From NCBI GenBank assembly GCA_022578605.1, contig MU394057.1:434001-498000 (forward strand): 64,000 nt of DNA, read 5' to 3'. The notes below the pieces were generated by a model. That model ran no database searches. It had not been told where the DNA came from and was given only the letters and a program-made list of their open reading frames with translations. This DNA comes from Camillea tinctor (lineage: Eukaryota > Ascomycota > Sordariomycetes > Xylariales > Xylariaceae). The position numbers and the translations under genes are program-made. Below are positions 32,294 to 43,200 of this stretch, piece by piece; the stretch's first letter is position 1, and each line of letters starts with the position of its first letter.

Positions 32294-33874
32294 CTAGGCC
32301 TTAACCTGCTTTACCATCCATGTCAACAAGTCAACTTTAGTGACGACAGCAACAGGCTTGTTGAGTGCCGTCCCCTTGCCCTCGCTAGGCTCCGTCACCA
32401 CGGCCGCGCTATTCCACTCGAAGAAGCGGCCCAGCTCGCTCAGCGGCGTATCGAGCGTGATCTCGACGAACTTGCGGCGCTTGTCGTCTATCTTGCCCTC
32501 GCGGGGGTCTGTGACCACCTCGTCCATCTTGCTGAAGTCGAACATGACATCCTTGACGGGGCTCTGCGCGCTCGCGCGCCCGCGGGAGATGTAACTGAGC
32601 AGGTTTCCGAGAGTCACGACACCGACCAGCTTACCGCCTGGGCCCGAGAGCACGGGAAGCTGGTCGAATCCCTTGTCGCGCATTGTCTCGATAGCCTCGG
32701 AGCAGAGACTGGTGGATATAACCGAGGTGACCGGCTTCAGTCGCAAGGAACGGATAGTAGCGCCCGCGTAAGGGTCATCGGGTTTTTGGCTCACGATTCC
32801 GTTCAAGGATACTTCCTGGGAGGCCTGGTCTGGCGTCAGGAGGTCGTTGGCAGCTAGCCAGTCGTCGTCGGCGAATTTGGTGAGATAGCTCCGGATGCTG
32901 TCGGGGAGGATAGCAACCACCACATCTCCCTTGCCGAGGCCTAGATCTTTAATGGCCTTGAATGTAGCGCTCAGGGCGCTGCCCGAGCTGCCACCAACCA
33001 GTAGGCCTTCCTCCGCAATAAGTCTTCGTGCCAGTTTGAAAGACTCCTGATCATCCGTCTTGTACCATTTGTCCACCTGCTCGCGGGCCAAGACCTCTGG
33101 GATGAAGTCGTAACCGATACCCTCCACCTTATACGGCTCGTCGCGATGTGCGTCGTTGAGGGATTCGGGCACCGCCAAAATACTGCCCTGGGGATCGGCG
33201 GCGACAACCTTGATGTCCTTCTTGTGCTTCCTTAGTCCCTTGGCCAGACCGGTGATGGTGCCGCCAGTTCCAGCACCAGCCACAATACAGGTGATCTTGC
33301 CGCCTGTCTGCTGCCAGATCTCTTCGGCGGTACCAAATTCGTGCGCGAGCGGGTTGTTCTCGTTCGAGTACTGATCGAGGATATGCGCATTGGGGATCTC
33401 CTTCACAAGTCGCCTGGCCACGCCGATGTGGCTTTCGGGGCTATCCCAAGCAGCTTGAGTAGGGGTACGGATGATAGTAGCTCCTAGGGCCTTGAGCACC
33501 GAGACCTTCTCAGCCGACATCTTCTCGGGCAGCGTGATGATGGTCTTGTAGCCCTTGATAGCGCCGACCAGGGCCAGGCCAATACCGGTGTTGCCGCTCG
33601 TGGGTTCGATCAGGGTGTCACCAGGCTTAATGCGACCGCTCTTCTCGGCCTCCTCGACCATGCGCAACGCAATACGGTCCTTGACGGAGCCACCGGCGTT
33701 GAAGAGCTCTACTTTCGCATAGACTTCGCATTCCACGCCGTAAGACTGGGGGATCTTGTTGAGACGGACGAGAGGAGTGTTCCCGATCAATTCGGTCGCC
33801 GAGACTGCAGTAGCAGCATGAGGAGGGGAATGGGGGATACCAGAAGCACCATTGGTGCCATTTGCAGATGCCAT
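32294..33874 (-). CDS. CYS4: Cystathionine beta-synthase
   Basis: Single exon, 526 residues, without introns. The N-terminal catalytic domain is a fold-type II PLP enzyme: TELIGNTPLVRL, NAGGSVKDRIAL with the PLP lysine at residue 65, PTSGNTGIGLALVGAIKGY, the glycine-rich phosphate loop GAGTGGTITG, and LVGGSSGSAL. The C-terminal part has a CBS-domain pair (RSLRLKPVTSVISTS to LLSYISRGR, then VKDVMFDF to the end), the usual regulatory module. The N-terminal heme motif of animal enzymes is missing, as in yeast. The enzyme condenses serine and homocysteine to cystathionine in the cytosol, the first step of reverse trans-sulfuration. The start Met is followed by an Ala/Asn/Gly-rich short extension. 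Family identity is very secure. Confidence 0.96.
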   Translation of the reverse strand: MASANGTNGASGIPHSPPHAATAVSATELIGNTPLVRLNKIPQSYGVECEVYAKVELFNAGGSVKDRIALRMVEEAEKSGRIKPGDTLIEPTSGNTGIGLALVGAIKGYKTIITLPEKMSAEKVSVLKALGATIIRTPTQAAWDSPESHIGVARRLVKEIPNAHILDQYSNENNPLAHEFGTAEEIWQQTGGKITCIVAGAGTGGTITGLAKGLRKHKKDIKVVAADPQGSILAVPESLNDAHRDEPYKVEGIGYDFIPEVLAREQVDKWYKTDDQESFKLARRLIAEEGLLVGGSSGSALSATFKAIKDLGLGKGDVVVAILPDSIRSYLTKFADDDWLAANDLLTPDQASQEVSLNGIVSQKPDDPYAGATIRSLRLKPVTSVISTSLCSEAIETMRDKGFDQLPVLSGPGGKLVGVVTLGNLLSYISRGRASAQSPVKDVMFDFSKMDEVVTDPREGKIDDKRRKFVEITLDTPLSELGRFFEWNSAAVVTEPSEGKGTALNKPVAVVTKVDLLTWMVKQVKA

Positions 33875-36191
33875 TGTCGGGTTTGTCGCGATGCGATTTG
33901 GTAGCTTAAGCTCCTAGTATATAAATAATAGGTGTGGTGATGGTGGTGGTGGTGGCGGTGGCCGGTGTTGTTATGTTGCGGTGTACAACAACAAAGTATA
34001 TAAGTTGTAAGGTTGTAAGAAGGAGGAAGAAAGGGGAAAAAGGGAAGAACTTAAAAAATAAGAAAGAGAAAAAAAAATAAAAAGAGGAAAGAATAAGAAA
34101 AAAAAAACTTTCGACCGTCTGATGTTTATTCGGTACCTAAACTAGTAGGTACAAAGCAAGTTGTAGGTAAGACTTCGGCTTTGAATACCTACTACTAAAT
34201 ACTAATTAACCACTCTTGTCCCTTCCATGGGAGGCAAAGAAGAGAAAAAAAGGTAGGTATGAGGCAAGAAGTGGGAAGAATTGCCCCACCAAAATGCCGA
34301 TGATATGCGCTGCAGGAACCGTTAGAAACTCTTATAGATTAGCGTTACCGGCTGTTACCGAAACTCAAAAATTACTTAGGGGGGTTTGGTAGCAGGTCGA
34401 TGCCATACCTAAATACTGGAGATAATAGATATAAAGACTAAGCTGGCTACTCTCGATCATATTCGGTTCCAGCTCAAATTATACATATTCAAACATGCAT
34501 TTTTATCATTGCACATAACCCCGATATATTCTAGAATATACACTTCTTATTGTTTTATCTCTATAAAAAACATCCCGGTTTGCTCTTAGTATTGTATTAC
34601 TAGGTAGAACATGTATAATTGATCTAAAAACTACATGTGACAAGGGGTCATAGCTTGGAACAAAGAGTCATATTCAACTAATAATTCTCTTATGGTCTCA
34701 AGGAGTCTTAAGGTTCTAAGTTCTCCTGGATCCCATGTCGAGAATAATGCTCCTATTTATACACATACATTAAAAGCCTGAGGCATCCATTCCTTATGCA
34801 AGGTGGTTATCCATAAGCATGACCAATACATATGGTCCGAAACAGGGTATCATATTTACCAGCCTTGGCAGTGTCCACGTATGACACTACAAGTTTATAA
34901 TATTTAATTATACAAGTTATATCAGCCTTTACATGAGGAATCCTGTGAACTATCAGTGCCATTGAGTGACGAGAAACTGATATCACTAGTGATGAGAGTA
35001 TCTACAAATTGTCTGCACGAATGAATAATAACAAAGTTCGAACTAGTTGCGATTCTTGTCTATAATATAGAAATATGGTATCCTAATATAAGTTCTACGT
35101 TAAAAACAGACATATTCATGGCTCATCGAGCTGGCATAACTTCCGCCACAGATGCATTTTCCGGCGTAGACTTCATCTTCAAGGTCTGAGATGTTCATGT
35201 CTATGTTATTACCCATGCCTCTTTAGGACCAGGGGGGGGGGCATTGTATAAGAAACGGGTCGACGAGGGCATCCGGAATAGATAAGAAGCTCTTAAAGAA
35301 AACAGTAGAGAGGCGAAGTGAGGAATGGGCATATAAGAAGGACTACCATTAATGAAAACATTTATTTATTTCAAGTGTCGGTGAGTTACTGTGTGTCGGT
35401 TTAAGGGGGAAATGTGAACCTAGTCTATTCCTCTAGGGAAAGTAACCCATATCATGTTTGGATTTCCCCAAGGCCTCGCAAAATTAGGTTGAATACTGTA
35501 CACGAAAGACCTCGGCTTCGATTGTTTATTGGCTATATTATCATCTACGCTATACTGTAACAATTCTTACGTGGTTGTACAAACTCGTGTAGGAACCTTT
35601 CTATAAGACATTCCTCATGAGAAGTAATGACCTGGAGAAGTTACCCAGAGTATAAAAGCTATCATCCATGTTCTTGTAAATATAACACGGTTAGTACCTA
35701 CCTAGTAAGCATTTAAGTTTCTTCTTTGTCGTACGAAGTCAAATTTCGTGCCAATGTCATAAGTCGTTGGAGTCCCGTTTAATTTGTTATGAATATTATC
35801 CAAGATTGGAGATAGCATTGGAAGTCAGCGGCTTCGACAAGCTTCTTTCAGAACTCATTAGGAGATGATTTAAGTTGTACCTTATTATTTTTAGTTACAA
35901 ACCCGTAATACTAACTGTACTAAACATTATCCATCATATTGATTACATTGCATGCATTACAGTATATCCCGGTGAAGCTATCCACATCTAATATGCGTAG
36001 ATTTTATGAACATGAATGGCACTTGAAAATTCAGACATTAAGCTGCCAAGACTAATCAATTCTCTCCTTTCTCATTCTTACTAAGCTTACTGCCTTTTTC
36101 TTTGTGAAAGCTTACGGCAGACGAGTTTCGCAACATCCGTGCTGATTATCGGCTGTCTATAGCCTCGTTTAAAAACTCGCCGAATATTCAC
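33875..36191. other. Long AT-rich gene-free region
   Basis: Starts with the synthase leader (GGTGGT-rich run at 33935-33963 and the purine tract at 34018-34109). From about 34300 onward AT-rich DNA has stops in all frames and no relics that I can recognise. A G9 run lies near 35233. The two tRNA-Ala genes follow. Confidence 0.5.
34018..34109 (-). promoter_or_regulatory. Pyrimidine tract upstream of cystathionine beta-synthase
   Basis: On the transcribed strand this is a roughly 90-bp CT-rich run 145-235 bp before the ATG, typical of strong constitutive fungal promoters. No sulfur-regulator site was identified with confidence. Confidence 0.4.
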
Positions 36192-36341
36192 GGGCTTGTG
36201 GTTTAGTGGTGTAAGTTCACACTTTGAAAAAATTCAGTCTATCGCAATCCGAGCAATAACTAATTCAGCTATTAGATAATACTCCCTTCGCATCTTTCGG
36301 CAGTTTGGGAGGGGTCCGGGGTTCGATTCCCCGCGAGTCCA
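36192..36341 (+). tRNA. tRNA-Ala(CGC) with a GT-AG insert in the D-loop and an anticodon intron
   Basis: Acceptor GGGCTTG (36192-36198) pairs with CGAGTCC (36334-36340), including G3-U70, the alanine identity pair, and discriminator A36341. Box A is TGGTTTAGTGG and box B is GGTTCGATTCC. The anticodon stem CTCCC (36282-36286) pairs with GGGAG (36307-36311). The loop TTCGCA holds anticodon CGC at 36289-36291. A 13-nt canonical intron follows at 36293-36305. An additional 65-nt insert (36211-36275) lies in the D-loop after U20. It starts GTAAGT, contains ACTAAT, and ends ATTAG. Removing both gives 72 nt, exactly the size of the neighbour at 37104. The D-stem then has U12-A23 where the neighbour has C12-G23, a compensatory change. 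A T6 Pol III terminator is at 36347-36352. It could also be a pseudogene. Confidence 0.75.
36211..36275 (+). other. Spliceosomal-type insert inside the tRNA-Ala(CGC) D-loop
   Basis: 65 nt with a perfect GTAAGT donor, a CTAAT branch-like site about 14 nt before a TTAG acceptor, and AT-rich interior. It contains a direct repeat AATTCAG(T)CTAT (36231-36242 and 36262-36272). CTAAT and ATTAG at its end can form a short hairpin. Its boundaries are unambiguous: no shift by one base leaves the tRNA intact. There is no obvious target duplication. Confidence 0.65.
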
Positions 36342-36346
36342 TCTTC

Positions 36347-36352
36347 TTTTTT
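36347..36352 (+). terminator. Pol III T6 terminator of tRNA-Ala(CGC)
   Basis: Six T residues five bases after the discriminator base; a further T5 follows at 36362-36366. Confidence 0.65.
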
Positions 36353-37103
36353 CCTTATTTCTTTTTGGTTCATCATCTACGAAGAAACTATTTCCTGAGT
36401 CTATCATCACTCGTAATTATTATGAACGTGACCTTGAAGTTGTTCATCCATCCTCGGGGGATGTCGATATTGACAACTACGATATTTTTAACTATCAATT
36501 GGGTTGTATCAGTATACTATAGTAGATGTATAGCCCCCTTTTTAATTCATTTCGTATACTCGTACACTCTCAACTAACTACCATCTGCTTACATGTGTAG
36601 TTATATATTTCCCCGAGAAACTCAATCAATATGCAGAGTCATGTCAAGAGCAGGTAGTCTCCACAGCTAATTATTCAGAAACAAACCCTTCATGAGTGAA
36701 CAAGATGCGATCCTTAAGTTTCCTAGAGGAATAGGATCCAGTTCTGGCTCAACAACTGTTTTATTTCGTTTCTTTCAATATATCAATTGGCCAATGAGAG
36801 GCGAACATTCATAGAACCCAAGAACTGAAGGTTAAAAAACATTGCAATAACATTGTGGCTCTTTGATAAACTCAGGGTTAAGGACGCTACTGTCATCTAG
36901 CTCATTACAACTGATCCGCCTCGATAGAGCTAATATAGCTTGTGGGATGGTTCTTCCTAGTGGGAAACTTTTTTCTATAAACCCAAAGTGTTTATTTGCA
37001 CTGACAAGCTTGCTCTACATAGAGAGCAATAATCAAATCACTCGCCATCGACCAAGAAAGCTAGCTGATCCCCAGGACAGCAAGCGGTCACTTCAAACAA
37101 ACA

Positions 37104-37236
37104 GGGCTTGTGGTCTAGTGGTATGATTCTTCCTTAGCACTGATGAGGCTTTTCTACGAAAGAGGTTTAACCTCTACATCGTGAGACCACATCGTGAACT
37201 TGGAAGAGGTCCGGGGTTCAATTCCCCGCGAGTCCA
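37104..37236 (+). tRNA. tRNA-Ala(AGC) with a 61-nt anticodon-loop intron
   Basis: Acceptor GGGCTTG (37104-37110) pairs with CGAGTCC (37229-37235), again with G3-U70, and A37236 is the discriminator. D-arm TGGTCTAGTGGTATGA, anticodon stem CTTCC (37129-37133) with GGAAG (37202-37206), loop TTAGCA with anticodon AGC at 37136-37138, T-arm CGGGG/TTCAATT/CCCCG. The intron (37140-37200) sits one base after the anticodon, the canonical place, but is long for a fungal tRNA. It has an AGAGGTTTAACCTCT hairpin and a repeated ACATCGTGA. Mature length is 72 nt. T4 and T5 runs at 37247-37250 and 37255-37259 end transcription. AGC decodes GCU/GCC/GCA after A34-to-I editing. Confidence 0.82.
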
Positions 37237-40200
37237 GTGATCTCTCTTTTCCTCTTTTTGGGTTTTGCCCTACCTTTTTTTTTTTTCAACCGCCGTTAGT
37301 GAAATCCACGATCCACTACCTCGACTGATATTGTGCTTCGACTAGCCCTAGTTCACCTAACCCAGATGGGTTTGAGCTAAGTGGGGCTAGATCTGTAACT
37401 AAAGTCATAGAGAGGGAGAAAGTTCAGCCCGCATGTAGTATAAATAGTGTTAGACAGGTATTATTACAGCTATCGTCTATTTCCTAATATATAACCATCT
37501 ACAATGATGACCACTGGTCTTGTAGTATCCCGGTCATATTGGCCCCCCTGAGAGGCAATTGTATCAATCGTTCTTTAACTATACCAGATGAAAAGAGACG
37601 CTCAAGTCTCAAGTTTCCGAAGCAAAAGCTGATTGAATAAAAAACTAGACTTTGAAGGGTTTAAAGGACTACAACAGAACAACCTACCCCGTATTTGTAA
37701 CTACCTGGGTAAATCGAACAAGAATTATGGCATAAACCATTCTTTTACAATGGGCGTGTATACCAAGGTAACTTTTGTCTATGATGGGAGTTATTGTAAC
37801 TTCCGGCAGTGTAAATACGGGGTTCTTATTCTACAGACTTGGAAGATATATTGTGAATATACCCTTTTTAGGACTAAGGGTATTACTTGAAGATACGCAT
37901 TATTATACTGTTGGTCTTCAACTTATTGATATACTCTGAAGAGACGATGTTTTTGGTTCAAATGCAGTGCCTTCTGTCTACGATTGTCTTCTAATGAGAG
38001 CAATCCTCAAAATGGAAAGATGCCCCCCCCCCCCCCCTTTTTTTTTTTTACTTCCACACCTCTACCAAGTACAGGGAGTAGAATTAGCATATCGGCCTCA
38101 TGATCCGTTGTTGTCATACTTTAAGACATTTGAACCCCCTTACGGAGTTAGTTTTATATGCTGAACACATAATATTTAGCATATCGTATCCAAGATATCT
38201 CTGCTTAGCGATGACTCTGTGGGCATTGCTTGGCTGTTGCTATTAGATTGATCTGTTATAGAAACAACTTGCACCTTTTGTCCATTTTGCCCAACTCCTC
38301 ATCCTTTTTTTTTCTGCAAATTGATGTCGAACAAGATCACTTCTCCATATTCATAAACACCTCCTCATACAATTTGGCCGGCTTGAAACGACGGTGCCGT
38401 ACTAAAGCACATGAAGGAGTGTGTTGTGTATTCCCGGTGTCTCTGGCATGACTTACTGTCCCAAGTCGAACCAATCTAGGACCCTTGATACTCATACTCA
38501 TTTCGTGCCTGGACACAAGGCGTGCATCTGTGTGTAGTGACACTATGACCCTGCCGATGGAAACCTTTTAATTTTTAAGACACTGTGTAAGTGGTGTATA
38601 GAATACCAACGTATAGACAGGGCAGGGTGACATAGGCGTTTTCATTATACGTTACACAATGCATGTATACCCAGACGGGTTTCTACATATGAGATTGACA
38701 GGTGTCTCGAAACGGCGCGGGTCCTCACACACCCTTTTAAGTCCATTATCCTCAAGTAAGCGTGAATTTTGATATCGAAAGCCATGTAATTTGAGGCGTC
38801 GGATCGTCGATATATATCCATGTTCGGTAAATCTCTCGAGTGTCAATGACATAAGCCGCTGTTCTACGGCATATCCCACGTGAAATATCAAACCCCGATC
38901 TCTGGATGGTTAGCACACGCTTACTTCTTATTGACTGATTGTCCACTATTTTGTCGTTCTTATGCAGGTGAGAGTGAGCTGGCTCAAATGGATGATGGTC
39001 CCTAGGGGTAAGTTGGTATGCTGTGCTATCCCGACGGGCGAATGATGTCTACACTGCTACTGTTTGACGTTAGTGGCTTCATAAAGTCCGAAGGTCCCAC
39101 GGGATATAGCTCGTTGAATAATTTCCGGACTCACCAAATCCAGGTCTCATATCATCATATGACGCTTTTGGGCGCAACCCGGGTTTATCACACCAGTGAA
39201 CGAGTACGGTGCACCCGACTGCAAGGCGCAGGTATTGGAAATGCAATACACGTAGATTTCTTAACCCCTCCTTTCCTTGTTTCCCGTCCCATGGATGAGT
39301 TGGCACACAACTTATGGACGAATCCGAAGAGTAACGTTCAAGTTGAACATGGATGTGTAAGCAAGGCTTTCCGAGGCTCTGCGAGGTGTGTGCGTGCGTG
39401 CGTACGCGGTGTCAGATAGCTTTCAAAGAGGCGTTTTCGTATTTACGAACTTGACTGACGCGTTGCATGCAAGGAGGGCTGCGGAACCGCTTCCTATTTT
39501 CGACGTTGCTGCATTTTATGACTGCAGTAGATTGCATGCTGTATGTATTGTTCTCCCACGGTTCGATCGGCATATATTCGATGTTCTCTCGAACAGTTCC
39601 CGGCTTGATGTTCCGAGTTAATAAACAGCTAACTACCTGCTTGGACTAAAAATAACGTTTCTCACGTCACAGAGCTGGGTTTGGAAAGCAATATTCACGA
39701 GGTAGTATCGGAAGATGTTGAATGGGAGTTGAGATCGCTGGTTGCGGTAGCTAGCCGCTCCATCAAGCGTTGTAAGGTCGTTTCAGAGCCCAGACAAGGC
39801 TGGACACAAACTCTGGATGCGCGTATCGCTAGCCATCTTCACATGGCCAACAGTAAACGGGAATGAGGGTAGAGCAAACTGAAAGTTTGCTAACAGGTCG
39901 CATTCCAACAGACCGCTCATTGCCGTCATGCTCTACCCTCGGTGTTGCCGTAGCCACCCAGGGGGTGCACCCGAATATCATTAAACAAATTCCAATATTT
40001 GGCGTGAGTTAACCAAATATGGCGGGGAACGATGGGATAGAGCTACTCTATTGATGTCGCGAAGAGGGGACCGTATGCATGAGAAGGCTGAATAACTCTT
40101 TCGTGCTTGACGGCCAAGCAGGAGGAATGGAGCATTGGTATTGGCCAGAGAAACGACAGGAATGAAGCTAACGGGGGAGCGGGCATCGTGCAAGCGTTTA

Positions 40201-43200
40201 CAGCCACCGGACGATTATCAAATGCGGCGCTTCCCACTACCCCGTACTGATAATCTACCTGGGCGGCGCCATCCGCCTCTCAGCCTCAGTGGATGCTGCA
40301 GTATGACCGACATTCGAAACTGTTGTTGGTGAGAGGCAGGCAGACAAGGCCTTTTGGAAGTGGCCAACTCACCACAGCCACAGGGGGGACTAGGGACTAC
40401 CTGAGAATGGAATAGTTTACCATATCTGCTTACACAGTAGACGCAAGTAGAACCGATGAATGAGATGAGCGCATGTATGTAGGCGATCAAGCAAGATTCA
40501 GCAGGTTCCACAACCGATCAATTCGCTGGCTCAGCCGCAATATATCGGAGTCCCACCAAAAATGATGCTCCCGTCCCGTCCCAGGCAACTGTTGTTCTAT
40601 GATGTTTCGAACTATTTGCCATCGGCAGCAAGACGTTTGACAGGACCGAACCACCTAAAATCTGCCTAGTGTAGGGCTGAATCTAAACCGTAACATGTAT
40701 TTCTTTTTTCTTTCTTATTAATGTTCTCTCAACATTTTGTGTGTAAGTCATAGAGGAGTGGGAAAGCAACAAATTCATCCCTCCGACAACCCATGATTTG
40801 AGTCCTGGGAATGGGGTTAGGAATGATATGGTTTAGGTTGGTAGGACACAGGTAGGCACGTAGACGGATGCTCATTTGGATCGTTCGAAGGTGCAAGATC
40901 GTGCTACCCACGCCATGCTCCCGGCTGCCTCCCAGTGATGCCTAGCAGCTACATATGGTTCTCAATCTGCACTCGGGCGGCGTGGTTAGGTTGCCAAGCC
41001 TTTTTCGACTTGGGGGCCGAAGCTGATTCATCAAAACCCTTCATAGGATGGGGAGACTCGTGATAGTATCACTAGCTCGGTGTTATTACACTACTATGAT
41101 GCCGCGCTTTCGCATTGATGATTCATGAAAAGGGGGGGAAAAGGCTTGCATCACTATCGTCATATTTACTCACTGATAGACAGCACATAAACGGCGAGAG
41201 TCCAGCTAAGGACAAAAATTATAATGAACCACCTGATATAGGTTACCTGATAGTGGGACCGAGAAACACAAATCTAACGTTTAACAGTAAAGGACGAGTC
41301 CATCTATAATGACTGTAAAAAAGATCTCTGGTAGCCTTGAGATTGCTTGCTTGCATGCTCCAGTCTCCCTGAAATCTCCTCGATTGTATTAGTCCAGATG
41401 GAAACTTGTCTTTGTTCGACATGACATGAACCCCGCGCCTATTGTTTAATTCAACAGTTCCCACCTGCGCACGACGATGAACTACGCCGGGTCGTGTTCT
41501 GTAACGTAGATCGGTCAAGACGTCATGGCGACTAGGTTTGTGCTCGCAAGGACGGTAATGACGGTGATGGCGAATATGATCTTCACTCTGGGGGGCGCCA
41601 AAAGGAGGAAGGGGGAACTTTGTCCACAAGACCCTATTAGCTAGTAGTTACGAACAGACGGCAACGTGCTTTTGATGGAGAAGGGCTCATCATCCCTTAA
41701 CAAAGAGGCGAATAGTCATGGTAGGACTTCGCGGGCATTGGGAAGGATAACTTCCGGATTCAATCCACGTGGATGGAAAAGTGGATTTGTCAATATGTAA
41801 TTACCTAGGTGCCTATGCATGATACATAGTATCGTGAGCATATCCCACTTTATAGATAGGGTCCAGCTAAACAGGCATCTATCAGTGCCGTGCCGCGAAG
41901 GACCCCTTTGATGCACGAGATGGATGACTTGCGGTCCTTAGCTTGGATTGATTCAGCTATGTATGGTATGTATGTATCTTATAAGTCGGTGACTTACACA
42001 GATTAGCGCATGTAGTGTAAAAGGGACTGACTTAATGTGGGGTGGAATCGAATCTCTTAGTTATAAGTCAATAACCCAGGAGGCAGACAACCAATTAATT
42101 GATACTTTGATACTTGATATATGCATGTCAATGTTATACTGTAAACTTGGATCAACATTATAAAAGATGAAGTGAATAATGCATATAGTAATGGCGGAGA
42201 AGTAACTCGATCAACCACGTGGTCGATCATCTCGGGCTTCGGGAGTCTCCTCATTCCTACGCCGATGCGAGCTACTTGTTTTGTTATTCAGAAATGAAGT
42301 ATAAGTCATCGGATCATCATGTAATTAAGAAATGGGCGCCGGAAAGGTTTTGGACAAGCTTGTTCCCCGTCGCCGTTGCGCAAAACTCATTCGGCGGGCA
42401 GCACATGATAATGCATTAGAGACCAGGCAGCCCACGGACAAGGTGGGAATCCTTTCGATCAGGTAAGGTGTGTGATTAGCCAGTTGGTCTAGTCTCGACG
42501 AAAGAACATTTGAATCGAGTCACCGGTGTTCGAAACCACACTACACTACAGCAACAAGCTAACCTACCTCGTTTTGCTGTTGGTCAATTTCTAGCTGCCT
42601 GTTATTAGTTCGATTGGAGAGAGAGGATGCATTACATGTGATGCTACTCAAACGGCTGCTTTTTCCTCTTGGCTTTGTAGAAGTCCTACATACATGTTCG
42701 GTTCTTGTTCTCGCTCCAAGCCGAGATAGATAGTGGCGTGGTATAAGTGAGGAAGTACCCGTGTATAGTACCATATTAAACTTACACCACATACCGGTAG
42801 GGAGGTATGCATTTGAATCTACAACCACCTTGGCCTATCGATATATATCGTACTAATTGATTGATTGATTGTACCTGAATAGCCAGTCAGCCTGTTTTAC
42901 CCAAATCAGTTCTAATACGTTAAGTACCCTTTTTGGTAGGTATGCACACTAATTAGGGATTACATGTATATTAATATTGGCAAACGTATAGACATGCACT
43001 GGATTAATAATAGTAGGACAACCCCCCCCCTTTATGTCTGGTAGGGTGCGCCAGGACAATACATACATACACAAATCAATCAATCAATTAATCGGAACCT
43101 GAAAAACGCGTCATCGCTAGGTGCACGTGTTGCGTATGTCAGTTAGAATAACAAAGGAAGTAAGGTAAGAAAAGGCTATAGGGTAGAGGGGGAAAAAGGA

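Noticed and set aside
42474..42545. tRNA-like fold (GTGTGAT...CTCGA/TCGAG...GTGTTCGAAACC)
   Set aside because: The anticodon stem is perfect, but U33 is missing, the loop is 16 nt, the T-stem has only its closing pair, and the acceptor pairs poorly. At best a fossil.
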